From CAXYVC01 sp964292295 (GTDB lineage: Bacteria > Acidobacteriota > Holophagae > Holophagales > Holophagaceae): a DNA stretch of 59,986 bases. Location of the stretch: contig CAXYVC010000001.1 in assembly GCA_964292295.1 (NCBI GenBank), positions 1 to 59,986 on the forward strand, read 5' to 3'. The position numbers and the translations under genes are program-made. Under the pieces are notes generated by a model. It had not been told where the DNA came from and did not search any database. It saw only the letters and a list, made by a program, of their open reading frames with translations. Of this stretch, positions 8,200 to 22,139 are shown piece by piece (position 1 is the stretch's first letter; every line of letters begins with the position of its first letter).

Positions 8200-9465
8200 C
8201 TAGCCTATGGGAAGCCCGGGCGCTTGGGAAGCCGCGCCCTCGGGCGCGGGGATGCGGGGCAGGCGGATGGTGAAGGTGGTGCCGAGGCCCGGCCCCAGGC
8301 TGCTCGCGCGGATCTCGCCCCCGTGCGCCACCACGGTCTCCTTGCACAGGTACAGCCCCAGCCCCGTGCCCGGCACGGTGCGGGTCATCTCGTCCCCGGC
8401 CCGGTAGAAGCGCTGGAAGAGGCGGGAAAGTTCCCGGGGGCGGATGCCGTGCCCCTGGTCGGACACGGCGATGATGGCGGTCTGGGTGTCCGCGTCCAGG
8501 GTCACGGTGGTCTGGCGGGGCTCCTCGGAATACTTGTAGGCGTTGGACAGCAGGTTCTCTACCACCGTGGTCATGGCCTTGGTGTCCACCTCCACCCAGA
8601 TGCCCGGCGACAGGTCGAAGCGGAGCCCCAGGGATCCCGCGCCCAGGCGCCGGTCCATGTCCTCGGCGACCTCCTGGAGGAAGGGGGCCAGCTCCACGGG
8701 GCCCGGGAAGAGCTCCAGGCGCCCGGATTCGGCGCGGGCCACGCTGAGCAGGTTGCTCACCAGGGCGGTGAGGCGCGTGAGATCCCCCTCCATGAGCTCC
8801 TGGATGCGCGCCTTCTGGCCGGAGCCCAGGTCGCGGCTGAAGAGGGTCTCGAACCACACGCGCAGCGAGGCGATGGGCGTCTTCAGCTCGTGGGTGACGG
8901 CGGCGATGAAGTTCCGCTGCCGGAGCTTCAGGTCCATCTCGATGTTCAGCTTGCGGTAGATGTAGGCCAGGCCCAGCAGCACGCCGATGGCGAAGACGAC
9001 GGCCTGGAGGACCACGCGACGCACGGTCTCCTGGCGCTCTCGTTCCATGGCCTGGAAGACTTCGGGGCGCAGGGTCAGGTAGACGGTGGTGTCCGCCAGG
9101 AGGGTGGGGTCGTCCCAGGCCCGCGGGTCCTCCGACACCTGCACGAAGGGGAAGCGGGCCTCCACGGCCCGGCGGCGCTCCGCGAGGGATCTGGTCTCGG
9201 GCATCCGGCCCACCACCGTTCCCGGGCGGTCGCTGTGCTGGCCCGGCGGGGTGACGCGCAGGTCGAAGCAGGACTGGGCGTCGAAGAGCCAGGCCTCGGC
9301 GCGCCCCGCGCGCAGCTTGGCCAGGCTGGCCTCCAGGAGCTGGCGGGAGCCGGCCACCTGGAGGCCGATCCACCAGCCGAGCTGGGAGAGGAGCAGGATG
9401 GCCACGCTCCAGAAGATCAGGCGCTCCGTGGGGGGCGCCTTGATGGGCCGCTTCCTTGCCGCCAT
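8200..9465 (-). CDS. Membrane sensor histidine kinase (orphan, in ECF sigma operon)
   Basis: A 421-residue sensor kinase. The start at 9465 was chosen for an upstream AAGGAG. TM1 is about residues 18-38 (LIFWSVAILLLSQLGWWIGL) and TM2 about 150-170 (VVLQAVVFAIGVLLGLAYIY), leaving a ~110-residue periplasmic sensor domain. The H-box is AAVTHELKTPIASLR (His ~192). The ATPase domain has VVENLLSNAYKYS (N box), VSDQGHGI (G1) and GTGLGLYLC (G2). No response regulator is adjacent; the next gene is an ECF sigma factor six bases downstream. The periplasmic domain is not recognised. Confidence 0.92.
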   Translation of the reverse strand: MAARKRPIKAPPTERLIFWSVAILLLSQLGWWIGLQVAGSRQLLEASLAKLRAGRAEAWLFDAQSCFDLRVTPPGQHSDRPGTVVGRMPETRSLAERRRAVEARFPFVQVSEDPRAWDDPTLLADTTVYLTLRPEVFQAMERERQETVRRVVLQAVVFAIGVLLGLAYIYRKLNIEMDLKLRQRNFIAAVTHELKTPIASLRVWFETLFSRDLGSGQKARIQELMEGDLTRLTALVSNLLSVARAESGRLELFPGPVELAPFLQEVAEDMDRRLGAGSLGLRFDLSPGIWVEVDTKAMTTVVENLLSNAYKYSEEPRQTTVTLDADTQTAIIAVSDQGHGIRPRELSRLFQRFYRAGDEMTRTVPGTGLGLYLCKETVVAHGGEIRASSLGPGLGTTFTIRLPRIPAPEGAASQAPGLPIG

Positions 9466-9529
9466 GGGGAACTCCTTCCCTGAAGTGTGCCGGGCGCCGT
9501 TGCCGCTTGAAAAGCCTTCCCGTCGGGGC

Positions 9530-10987
9530 ATGCTTAGGGGCGTGTCCGCCCTTCCCCTGAAGCCCGGCCAGCCGTCCTCCCCGTACAAGCCGGGCGGGAA
9601 CCCGTACAAGCCCGGGGGCCCGGCCGTCGGTGGCGCCAACCAGGCGGCCCCGGAGGTGCTCGCGGAGTACATGCAGCTCCAGCGCCAGGTGGGCCAGCAG
9701 AACCAGGAACTGACGGAGCTGCGCGCCCGCCTGGGCCGCCGTGGACACCAGCTGGCGGTGCTCCAGCACGTGGCCGAGATCCTGGCCGCCACGCCCAAGG
9801 TGAACCAGGTGGCCAGCGTGCTGCTGGACGTCTTCGTGCAGGAGTTCGGCGCCAAGGCCTGTGCCGTGTGGATCCTGGAGGACGCGGGCAGCACCTACCA
9901 GCCCCGCGCGGGCTCCGGGCTTCCCCGCAGCGCCTGGTCCCAGATGGTCCTGCCCGTGCCCAACCCCTTTCCGAGCTCGCCCATCGTGCTCTTCCAGGAC
10001 CAGTGGCTGGACGCGGCGGTGCTGAAGGATTCCCCCCTGGAGCCGCTGCGGCTGAACCCCGACCTGAGCCTCTTCTTCGTGCCCTTCGAGCACCAGTTGC
10101 TGCTCATGGGATTCGCGGTGCTGGCGCTGGAGACGGGGCGCAACATGGACGAGGACCAGGAGACGCTCACGGTGCTCCAGCGCCAGGTGGCGGTCTCCAT
10201 CTACAACGCCTGGCTCTTCCGCGACCTCGGCCAGCAGCGGGACGCCCTGCGCCGCCAGACCGCCGAGATGGAGAAGGCCAACGCGGCCCTGCGGGAGGCG
10301 GACCGCTTCAAGAGCGAGTTCCTGGCGCTCACCAGCCACGAGCTGCGCACGCCCCTCACGGGCATCCTGGGCTTCACGCGGCTGGTGCTCGACGGCCTCT
10401 ACGAGGACGAGGAGGACATGCGCAAGCTGCTGGAGGACAGCTACGGCTCGGGCCAGCACCTCCTGAACCTGCTGAACGACATCCTGGACCTGGCCAAGAT
10501 CGAGGCGGGGCGCATGCAGGTGAGCACTGTGCCCTGCAGCCTCCAGACGCTCGTCGAGGAGCTGCGCCCCATCGCCTCCGCCTACCCGCGGAAGGAGGGC
10601 GTGGAGCTGGTCTGGCCCGAGGGCTGCGGGGAGCTTCCGGAGGTCCTCGTGGATCCCGGGCGCTTCAAGCAGGTGCTGCTGAACGTCCTGAGCAACGCCC
10701 TGAAGTTCACGAAGGAGGGCAGCGTGCGCCTCCTGGTGGAGCGCGGTTTCGGCAGGATCACGCTCCACGTGGTGGACACCGGCATCGGCGTGGAGCCGGA
10801 GGCCCAGGCGCGCCTTTTCCAGAAGTTCGTGCAGGCCGAGGGCGGGCACGCCCGGGAATACGGCGGCACGGGCCTCGGCCTCGTGATCTGCAAGCACCTG
10901 ATGGAGATGATGGGCGGCTCCATCGCCCTCGCCAGCGAGGGCGTGGGCAAGGGCAGCACCCTCACGCTCACGGTGCCCATCGCCTGA
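9530..10987 (+). CDS. Cytosolic GAF-domain histidine kinase
   Basis: A 485-residue soluble kinase from ATG 9530 (GTG at 9542 is an alternative). The N-terminus has a duplicated proline-rich motif (YKPGGNPYKPGG, residues ~18-30). A coiled coil follows (EYMQLQRQVGQQNQELTELRARL), then a GAF-like domain (about 80-230), a second coiled coil, the H-box LALTSHELRTPLTGILGF (His ~270), and an HATPase with VLLNVLSNALKFTKEG and GTGLGLVICKHLMEMMGG. No transmembrane segment is evident. It is divergent from the membrane kinase, with 64 bases between starts. Signal and partner regulator are unknown. Confidence 0.9.
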   Translation: MLRGVSALPLKPGQPSSPYKPGGNPYKPGGPAVGGANQAAPEVLAEYMQLQRQVGQQNQELTELRARLGRRGHQLAVLQHVAEILAATPKVNQVASVLLDVFVQEFGAKACAVWILEDAGSTYQPRAGSGLPRSAWSQMVLPVPNPFPSSPIVLFQDQWLDAAVLKDSPLEPLRLNPDLSLFFVPFEHQLLLMGFAVLALETGRNMDEDQETLTVLQRQVAVSIYNAWLFRDLGQQRDALRRQTAEMEKANAALREADRFKSEFLALTSHELRTPLTGILGFTRLVLDGLYEDEEDMRKLLEDSYGSGQHLLNLLNDILDLAKIEAGRMQVSTVPCSLQTLVEELRPIASAYPRKEGVELVWPEGCGELPEVLVDPGRFKQVLLNVLSNALKFTKEGSVRLLVERGFGRITLHVVDTGIGVEPEAQARLFQKFVQAEGGHAREYGGTGLGLVICKHLMEMMGGSIALASEGVGKGSTLTLTVPIA

Positions 10988-11036
10988 TCTTCGCGGCCGG
11001 CCATGGGAGAATGGGCCTTTCGCCCGGAGTCCCGCC

Positions 11037-12245
11037 ATGGCCTATGTCCGCCGCGCGTCCTTCCTCCCCTTCACCCGACCCGTGATCGGCCAGGAGGAGA
11101 TCGACGAGCTCATCGATTCCATCCAGTCCGGGTGGATCACCACGGGACCCAAGGCCGCGCGCTTCGAGCAGGAGCTGGCCGCCTACAACCGCGTGCCCTT
11201 CTGCATGGCGGTCAGCAGCGCCACGGCGGCCCAGGAGATCGCCCTCCAGGCACTCAGGCTCGCGCCCGGCGACGAGGTGATCACGAGCCCCATGACCTGG
11301 GTGAGCACCCTCAGCACCATCGTGCTCCAGGGGGGCATCCCCGTGCTGGTGGACATGAAGGCCGACACCATGAACCTCGATCCGGAGGGGCTCGAGGCCG
11401 CCATCACGCCGCGCACGAAGGGCATCGTGCCCGTGCACTTCGCGGGCCTGCCCTGCGAGATGGACAGGATCTGGCAGATCGCCGAGCGCCACGGCCTCTG
11501 GGTGATGGACGACGCGGCCCAGGCCATGGGGGCGACGTACCGGGGGCGGCGCATCGGCGAGGATCCCCGCAGCCGCTTCGTCTACTACAGCTTCCACCCC
11601 AACAAGAACATGACCACCGGCGAGGGCGGGGCGCTGGCCTTCCATGACGAGGCTTTCGTGGCGCGCATCCAGCGCCTGCGCTTCCACGGCATCGAGAAGG
11701 ACGCCTGGAAGCGCTTCGCCAAGGAGGGCAGCCCCCACTTCGAGGTGATGGAGCCCGCCCGCAAGGCCAACTTCATGGACCTCCAGGCGGCCCTCGGCCT
11801 GCACCAGGTGAAGCGCCTCGATGGCTTCAACCATCGGCGGGCGGAGCTCTTCCGGCGCTACCTGGACCTGATGGCGGACATGGACGAGATCGTGCTGCCC
11901 GTGCCCGGCGACGCGGTGCATGGGGGCATCCACCACCTCTTCGTGCTGCGGATCATCCCGGAGCGCGTCGGCATGGATCGGGACGCCTTCGTGGCGGAAC
12001 TGAAGGAGGAAAACATCGGCACGGGCATCCACTACCGCGTGCCCCACCAGTACCCCTGGTACGCCGACTTCTACGCGGCGCACCCCGGCGCGCTGCCCGA
12101 GGGCGGCCTGCCCCGTGCCGAGTGGAGCAGCGAACGCCTCCTGAGCCTGCCCCTGTGGCCGGGACTCACGGAAGAGGACCAGGACGGCGTGGTGGCGGCG
12201 CTCCGCCAGGTCATCGCCCGGGGCCGGGCGCGGACGCGCGCCTGA
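11037..12245 (+). CDS. DegT/DnrJ/EryC1/StrS (ArnB-like) PLP-dependent sugar aminotransferase
   Basis: A 402-residue aspartate-aminotransferase-fold enzyme that typically transaminates nucleotide-linked keto-sugars for envelope glycans. It begins with FLPFTRPVIGQEEIDELIDS and SGWITTGPKAARFEQELAAY. The cofactor region is VMDDAAQAMGATY, and the PLP-binding lysine lies in YYSFHPNKNMTTGEGGAL. The late segment NIGTGIHYRVPHQYPWY is characteristic of ArnB-like members. No glycan biosynthesis genes are adjacent, so the actual sugar substrate cannot be told. Confidence 0.9.
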   Translation: MAYVRRASFLPFTRPVIGQEEIDELIDSIQSGWITTGPKAARFEQELAAYNRVPFCMAVSSATAAQEIALQALRLAPGDEVITSPMTWVSTLSTIVLQGGIPVLVDMKADTMNLDPEGLEAAITPRTKGIVPVHFAGLPCEMDRIWQIAERHGLWVMDDAAQAMGATYRGRRIGEDPRSRFVYYSFHPNKNMTTGEGGALAFHDEAFVARIQRLRFHGIEKDAWKRFAKEGSPHFEVMEPARKANFMDLQAALGLHQVKRLDGFNHRRAELFRRYLDLMADMDEIVLPVPGDAVHGGIHHLFVLRIIPERVGMDRDAFVAELKEENIGTGIHYRVPHQYPWYADFYAAHPGALPEGGLPRAEWSSERLLSLPLWPGLTEEDQDGVVAALRQVIARGRARTRA

Positions 12246-12286
12246 ATCCGGGCAGAATGGAAGGCGATCTCCCCGAGAGGCTCCCG

Positions 12287-13945
12287 ATGAACGCACCCCA
12301 GATCGAAGTTCACTTGGACGGCCAGCGGCTTCCCGTGAAGGCGGGGGAGAAGATCGGCGACCTACTGAAGCGCTACCCGCCCAAGGGCGGGCGCCCCCTC
12401 GCCGCCAAGCTGAACCAGCACGTGGTGAGCCTCGACACGCCGATCCGCTACGGATGCCACATCACGCCCGTGGGCTACGGCCACCGGGAGGGCACCGCGG
12501 TGTACCGGCGCTCGGCCTGCCTGATCCTGTACGAGGCCATCAAGGAGCTCTATCCCCAGGCGCGGGTGAAGGTGGGCCAGTCCCTGGCGGGCGGCTACTA
12601 CTTCGACCTGCAGGCGGATCCCCCCCTGCCTCCGGAGGCGCTGCAGGAGATCGAGGCGCGCATGCGGCTGATCGTGGCGGAGAACCGCCCCTTCCAGCGC
12701 CAGATCGTCACCGCCGAGGAAGCCCGGGAATACTTCCACGGGGAGGGCTACGAGGACAAGGTGCAGCTCCTCACCACCACCCGCTGGATCGAGGTGCGCC
12801 TGGTGGGCTGCGGCGTCTTCCAGGACATCCAGTACGGTCCCGTGGTGCCCCACGCGGGCTACATCGACCAGTTCTCCATCGTGCCCTATGCGCCCGGCTT
12901 CGTGCTGCGATTTCCGGACCAGCGCGCGGAGGGACCGCTGGTGGAGATGGCTCCCGAACCGGGCCTCTTCCAGATCCACAAGGAGACCAAGGACTGGAAC
13001 CGCATCCTGGGCGTGGTGAACGTGGGCCAGCTCAACGAGGCCTGCCTCTCGGGAGAGATCACCGAGGTGATCAAGATCGCCGAGGGCTTCCACGAGAAGA
13101 AGATCGCAGGCTTCGCCGACGTGGTGGCCCAGCGCCGGGACAAGGTGCGCCTGGTACTCATCGCGGGCCCCTCCAGCTCCGGCAAGACGACCTTCAGCAA
13201 GCGCCTGATGGTGCAGCTGCGGGTGAACGGCCTGCGCCCGGTCACCCTCTCCACGGACAACTACTTCCTGGGCCGTGCGGAGACGCCCCTGGACGAGCAC
13301 GGCAAGCCGGACTTCGAATGCCTGGAGGCGGTGGACGTGCCGCTCTTCAACCAGCACCTGGAGCAGCTCCTGGCGGGGCGCCAGGTGGACGTGCCCATCT
13401 ACGACTTCTTCACGGGCAACCGTTCGAGCCGCACCCAGTCCATGCAGCTCGGCCCCGACGACATCCTGATCGTGGAGGGCATCCACGGCCTGAACCCCAA
13501 GCTCACGGCCTCGGTTCCGGCGGAGAACAAGCTGAAGATCTACATCAGCGCCCTCACCCAGCTCAGCCTGGACGACCACAACCGCATCATGACCACGGAC
13601 GTGCGGCTGATCCGCCGCATCGTGCGAGACCGCAAGACCCGCGGCCACAGCGCGAGCCGCACCCTGAACATGTGGTACTCGGTGCTGCGGGGCGAGCGCC
13701 AGAACATCTTCCCCTTCCAGGAGAGCGCGGACCTGATGTTCAACTCCACGCTCATCTACGAGCCCGCCGTGCTGCGCCTCTACGCCGAGCGCTTCCTCAT
13801 GGAGGTGCCCAGCGACGACGAGGCCTTCGGCGAGGCCTACCGCCTGCTCCAGTTCCTGCGCATGTTCGTGCCCGTCTTCGCGGACGAGGTGCCCCACACC
13901 TCGATCCTCCGCGAGTTCGTGGGGGGCAGCACCTTCGAATACTGA
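12287..13945 (+). CDS. Uridine-kinase-family nucleoside kinase with ThrRS-like (TGS/SAD) N-terminus
   Basis: A 552-residue fusion. The N-terminal ~65 residues look like a TGS domain (IEVHLDGQRLPVKAGEKIGD). Residues ~75-260 resemble the editing (SAD) half of threonyl-tRNA synthetase (YRRSACLILYEAIKELYPQA, YFHGEGYEDKVQLLTT). The C-terminal half is a uridine kinase/PRK P-loop enzyme with Walker A LIAGPSSSGKTTFSKRL (about 287-303), LSTDNYFLGRAETPLDEHGK and ILIVEGIHGLNP. This combination is a known but little-studied bacterial family. Nucleoside phosphorylation is inferred from the kinase half; the role of the tRNA-synthetase-like half is unknown. Confidence 0.88.
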   Translation: MNAPQIEVHLDGQRLPVKAGEKIGDLLKRYPPKGGRPLAAKLNQHVVSLDTPIRYGCHITPVGYGHREGTAVYRRSACLILYEAIKELYPQARVKVGQSLAGGYYFDLQADPPLPPEALQEIEARMRLIVAENRPFQRQIVTAEEAREYFHGEGYEDKVQLLTTTRWIEVRLVGCGVFQDIQYGPVVPHAGYIDQFSIVPYAPGFVLRFPDQRAEGPLVEMAPEPGLFQIHKETKDWNRILGVVNVGQLNEACLSGEITEVIKIAEGFHEKKIAGFADVVAQRRDKVRLVLIAGPSSSGKTTFSKRLMVQLRVNGLRPVTLSTDNYFLGRAETPLDEHGKPDFECLEAVDVPLFNQHLEQLLAGRQVDVPIYDFFTGNRSSRTQSMQLGPDDILIVEGIHGLNPKLTASVPAENKLKIYISALTQLSLDDHNRIMTTDVRLIRRIVRDRKTRGHSASRTLNMWYSVLRGERQNIFPFQESADLMFNSTLIYEPAVLRLYAERFLMEVPSDDEAFGEAYRLLQFLRMFVPVFADEVPHTSILREFVGGSTFEY

Positions 13946-13990
13946 GCCTATCGGTCCCCGGCCGCGCGTACCCTGGAAGGGGAGGCTGCC

Positions 13991-14338
13991 GTGCTGCCGG
14001 TCGTTTTGACGCTGCTGATCTGCCAGGCCCTCGGGGAGCTGCTGGTGCGGTTCCTCGGGGTGCCCCTGCCGGGGCCGGTGGCGGGTCTCCTGCTGCTCTT
14101 TGCCTGGATGGCCTGGCGGGGCGGTCCCTCCCGGCGCCTGGAGCGCTTCAGCCGGGAGCTGCTCCAGCACCTGGGGCTCTTCTTCGTGCCCGCGGGGGTG
14201 GGCATCCTTGCGCTGGGCCCGCGCCTCGCCCAGGCCTGGAAGCCGATCCTGGCGGCGGTCCTGCTGGGGACGATGGTCACCCTGGCGGTAACGGCCCTGG
14301 TCTTCCGGGCCCTGTGCTTCCGCCGGGAGCGCCCGTGA
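13991..14338 (+). CDS. CidA/LrgA-family holin-like membrane protein
   Basis: A 115-residue hydrophobic protein starting at GTG 13991 with GGAGG upstream. About four membrane helices are visible (VVLTLLICQALGELLV; PLPGPVAGLLLLFAWM; HLGLFFVPAGVGILAL; ILAAVLLGTMVTLAVTALVF). The FFVPAGVGI motif is diagnostic of CidA/LrgA. The family modulates murein hydrolase activity or transports small carboxylates such as pyruvate. The stop overlaps the GTG start of the lrgB-like gene by four bases, so the two are coupled. Confidence 0.88.
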   Translation: MLPVVLTLLICQALGELLVRFLGVPLPGPVAGLLLLFAWMAWRGGPSRRLERFSRELLQHLGLFFVPAGVGILALGPRLAQAWKPILAAVLLGTMVTLAVTALVFRALCFRRERP

Positions 14339-15024
14339 ACGCCTGGCTGAGCCCCGCCCTGTGCCTGGCCGCCACGGCGGGGGCCTACCTGCTGGCCTTC
14401 CGGATCCACCTGCGTCTGGGGCGAAGCCCCCTGTTGAACCCCACCCTGCTGGCCATCGCGGTTCTGGCGGTGGGGCTCCACGTCGCCGGGCTGCCCTATG
14501 CGCGCTACGCGGAGGGCGCGCAGTTGATCCACTTCCTGCTGGGGCCCGCCACCGTGGCGCTGGGGGTGGCGCTGTACCAGCAGCGCGCCAGGATCCGCGC
14601 CCTGGCCCTTCCGGGGACCGTGGCCCTCCTGGCGGGCAGCCTCGCGGGCATCCTGAGCGCCCTGTTCCTAGCGAAGGCCTTCGGGGCGGACCGGGCCCTC
14701 CTGGCCACCCTGGCCCCCAAGAGCGCCACCACGCCCATCGCCATGGGCGTGGCCGAGAAGTCGGGGGGCGATCCTTCCCTGGCCGCGGTGGTGGTGATTC
14801 TCACGGGGGTGCTCGGCGCGGTGCTGGCGCGGCCCCTGCTGGACGGCCTGGGCGTCCGGGACCGGGAGGCGCGCGGGCTCGCGCTGGGGGTGGCCTGCCA
14901 TGGCCTGGGCACCGCCGCCGCCTTCGAGGAGGGGCCGGAGGCCGGCACCCTGGCGGGCCTTGCGATGGGCCTGAACGGCCTGCTCACGGCGCTCCTGGTA
15001 CCCCTGGCGCTGCGCTTCTTCTGA
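14335..15024 (+). CDS. CidB/LrgB-family membrane protein
   Basis: A 229-residue polytopic inner-membrane protein from GTG 14335 (GTGA overlap with the lrgA-like gene). It shows the LrgB signatures FLLGPATVALGVALYQQ, LAPKSATTPIAMGVAEKSGG, and the C-terminal ACHGLGTAAAFEEGPEAGTL followed by MGLNGLLTALLVPLAL. It is the usual partner of the preceding holin-like protein. The neighbourhood has no LytSR-type regulator; the convergent HTH gene downstream is the closest regulator. Confidence 0.9.
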   Translation: MNAWLSPALCLAATAGAYLLAFRIHLRLGRSPLLNPTLLAIAVLAVGLHVAGLPYARYAEGAQLIHFLLGPATVALGVALYQQRARIRALALPGTVALLAGSLAGILSALFLAKAFGADRALLATLAPKSATTPIAMGVAEKSGGDPSLAAVVVILTGVLGAVLARPLLDGLGVRDREARGLALGVACHGLGTAAAFEEGPEAGTLAGLAMGLNGLLTALLVPLALRFF

Positions 15025-15074
15025 ACGGTGAAGGGGCCCGCGAGGGGGCCTTCGCCGCAGGGACAGCCCGGGGG

Positions 15075-15527
15075 CTATTCCATGGCCACCCAGCCCTTGC
15101 GGGCGTCCTTGGCGGCCTGGACGAGCACCATCATGGCCTCGCTCAACGGCTTGCCCTTGGAGCTGCCGTCGGCCAAGTCCACCACCACCACGGGCTCGGG
15201 GTCGCCCTTGGGCAGGCTCACGCTGCGGGGCAGCTCCCGGTTGTCCCGGGCCGCGGGGGGGCGGCTGGGAGGCTCGGGCACCACGAAGCCGGCGCCGTTC
15301 TCGAGGGCGTCCACGCTGGTGCGGAAGAGGGCGGCCAGGGCCACCATGGCGCTGCCGCTGGGCTTGATCTTGTCGCGCTCCCAGAAGCTGATGCTGGCCT
15401 GGTCGACCCGCAGGACGCTGGCCATCTCCTCCTGGGACCACCCCCAGGTGCTGCGGACGGTCTTGATGCGCTCGCCGAGGGTCCGGAGCGGGGCGGGGGT
15501 GTCGGGGGAAAGCTCGGTGCGCTTCAT
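15075..15527 (-). CDS. XRE-type helix-turn-helix regulator with unknown C-terminal domain
   Basis: 150 residues from the ATG at 15527, which follows GAGGAG; an in-frame start 13 codons upstream is less likely. Residues ~15-70 form a Cro/C1-type HTH (LGERIKTVRSTWGWSQEEMA, SVLRVDQASISFWERDKIKP). A proline-rich linker leads to a short C-terminal domain (PEPVVVVDLADGSSKGKPLS, EAMMVLVQAAKDARKGWVAME) that I do not recognise. It is convergent with lrgB. A 9-bp direct repeat in its own upstream region could be its operator. Confidence 0.8.
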   Translation of the reverse strand: MKRTELSPDTPAPLRTLGERIKTVRSTWGWSQEEMASVLRVDQASISFWERDKIKPSGSAMVALAALFRTSVDALENGAGFVVPEPPSRPPAARDNRELPRSVSLPKGDPEPVVVVDLADGSSKGKPLSEAMMVLVQAAKDARKGWVAME

Positions 15528-15547
15528 GGACTCCTCAACGGGCAGAC

Positions 15548-15577
15548 TGCCGGATGGCGGAATCATATTGCCGGATG
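15548..15577. promoter_or_regulatory. Direct repeat TGCCGGATG x2, 21 bp apart, upstream of the HTH gene
   Basis: TGCCGGATG occurs exactly at 15548-15556 and 15569-15577. The centre spacing of 21 bp equals two helical turns, so two sites would lie on the same DNA face. They are 21-50 bases upstream of the HTH start, in an unusually AT-rich stretch (15541-15660), where an autoregulatory operator would be expected. Function is inferred. Confidence 0.35.
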
Positions 15578-15665
15578 CAACAAAATGCTAGTAGTAATTT
15601 CTAGGTGCGTGAAAAAGGTGATGGTTGTTGTCTGAAAAATCAAGGTCGCGCTTTCATGAAGCTGA

Positions 15666-16085
15666 CTATGAGCGCTCGGGTGCGGCGCTCTGGACGGAAG
15701 CCTCCAGGCCGATGCCGTGGGTGGTGCTCTGGTGCCCGAAGGCCTCCCGGGCCAGGTGGCGGAAGCGGGGCGTGTGCCCCCAGTCCCGCTCCCCGTCCCG
15801 CCAGAGCTTGTAGTGGATGAGCTCGTGCTCCAGGATGCGCCGGGCGAGGCTCTCCGGATCCCGGCAGAGGCACCCGCAGGCCTGGACAGGCCAAGCACGG
15901 TCCCGGCGGCGCAGCAGGGGAATGGAGAGCCGGATTTCGGGGTGCCACTGGCCCCGCAGGTCCTTCTCGAGCACGAAGAGGCCCGCGCAGCGGGTCAGGC
16001 GGGGCGACCACACCACGGGGAGCGGCGGCAGGGGCCAGGCCGCGTCCCGAAGGATCGCCTCGGCCAGGTGGCGGAGGGTGGCCAC
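15666..16085 (-). CDS. SprT-like zinc metallopeptidase-family protein
   Basis: A small (139-residue) protein with the zincin motif in RRILEHELIHYKLWRDGERD (HELIH, about residues 85-89), followed by WGHTPRFRHLA, whose His is placed like the third zinc ligand of SprT/SPRTN-type domains. The zinc-ribbon tail found in many SprT proteins is absent. Role unknown. Eukaryotic relatives cut DNA-protein crosslinks, but that should not be transferred to this protein. The start is eight bases from the aspS stop in the same direction, so it is likely cotranscribed. Confidence 0.75.
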   Translation of the reverse strand: MATLRHLAEAILRDAAWPLPPLPVVWSPRLTRCAGLFVLEKDLRGQWHPEIRLSIPLLRRRDRAWPVQACGCLCRDPESLARRILEHELIHYKLWRDGERDWGHTPRFRHLAREAFGHQSTTHGIGLEASVQSAAPERS

Positions 16086-16092
16086 GCAGGCG

Positions 16093-18057
<1,965 letters not shown>

Positions 18058-18149
18058 AGCCCTTCAGGATCGCACCCCAAGGAAGGGGGCTCAAGGCGCT
18101 CCCGGCGCCGGAACTCACCCCGCCCCCCCCGTCCTCCCGAGGGAAACCC

Positions 18150-22135
<3,986 letters not shown>

Positions 22136-22139
<4 letters not shown>

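Noticed and set aside
13991..15024. lrgA/lrgB-like pair as part of a prophage lysis module
   Set aside because: Both are standard chromosomal CidA/LrgA and CidB/LrgB family genes with host-like composition and no phage genes around.
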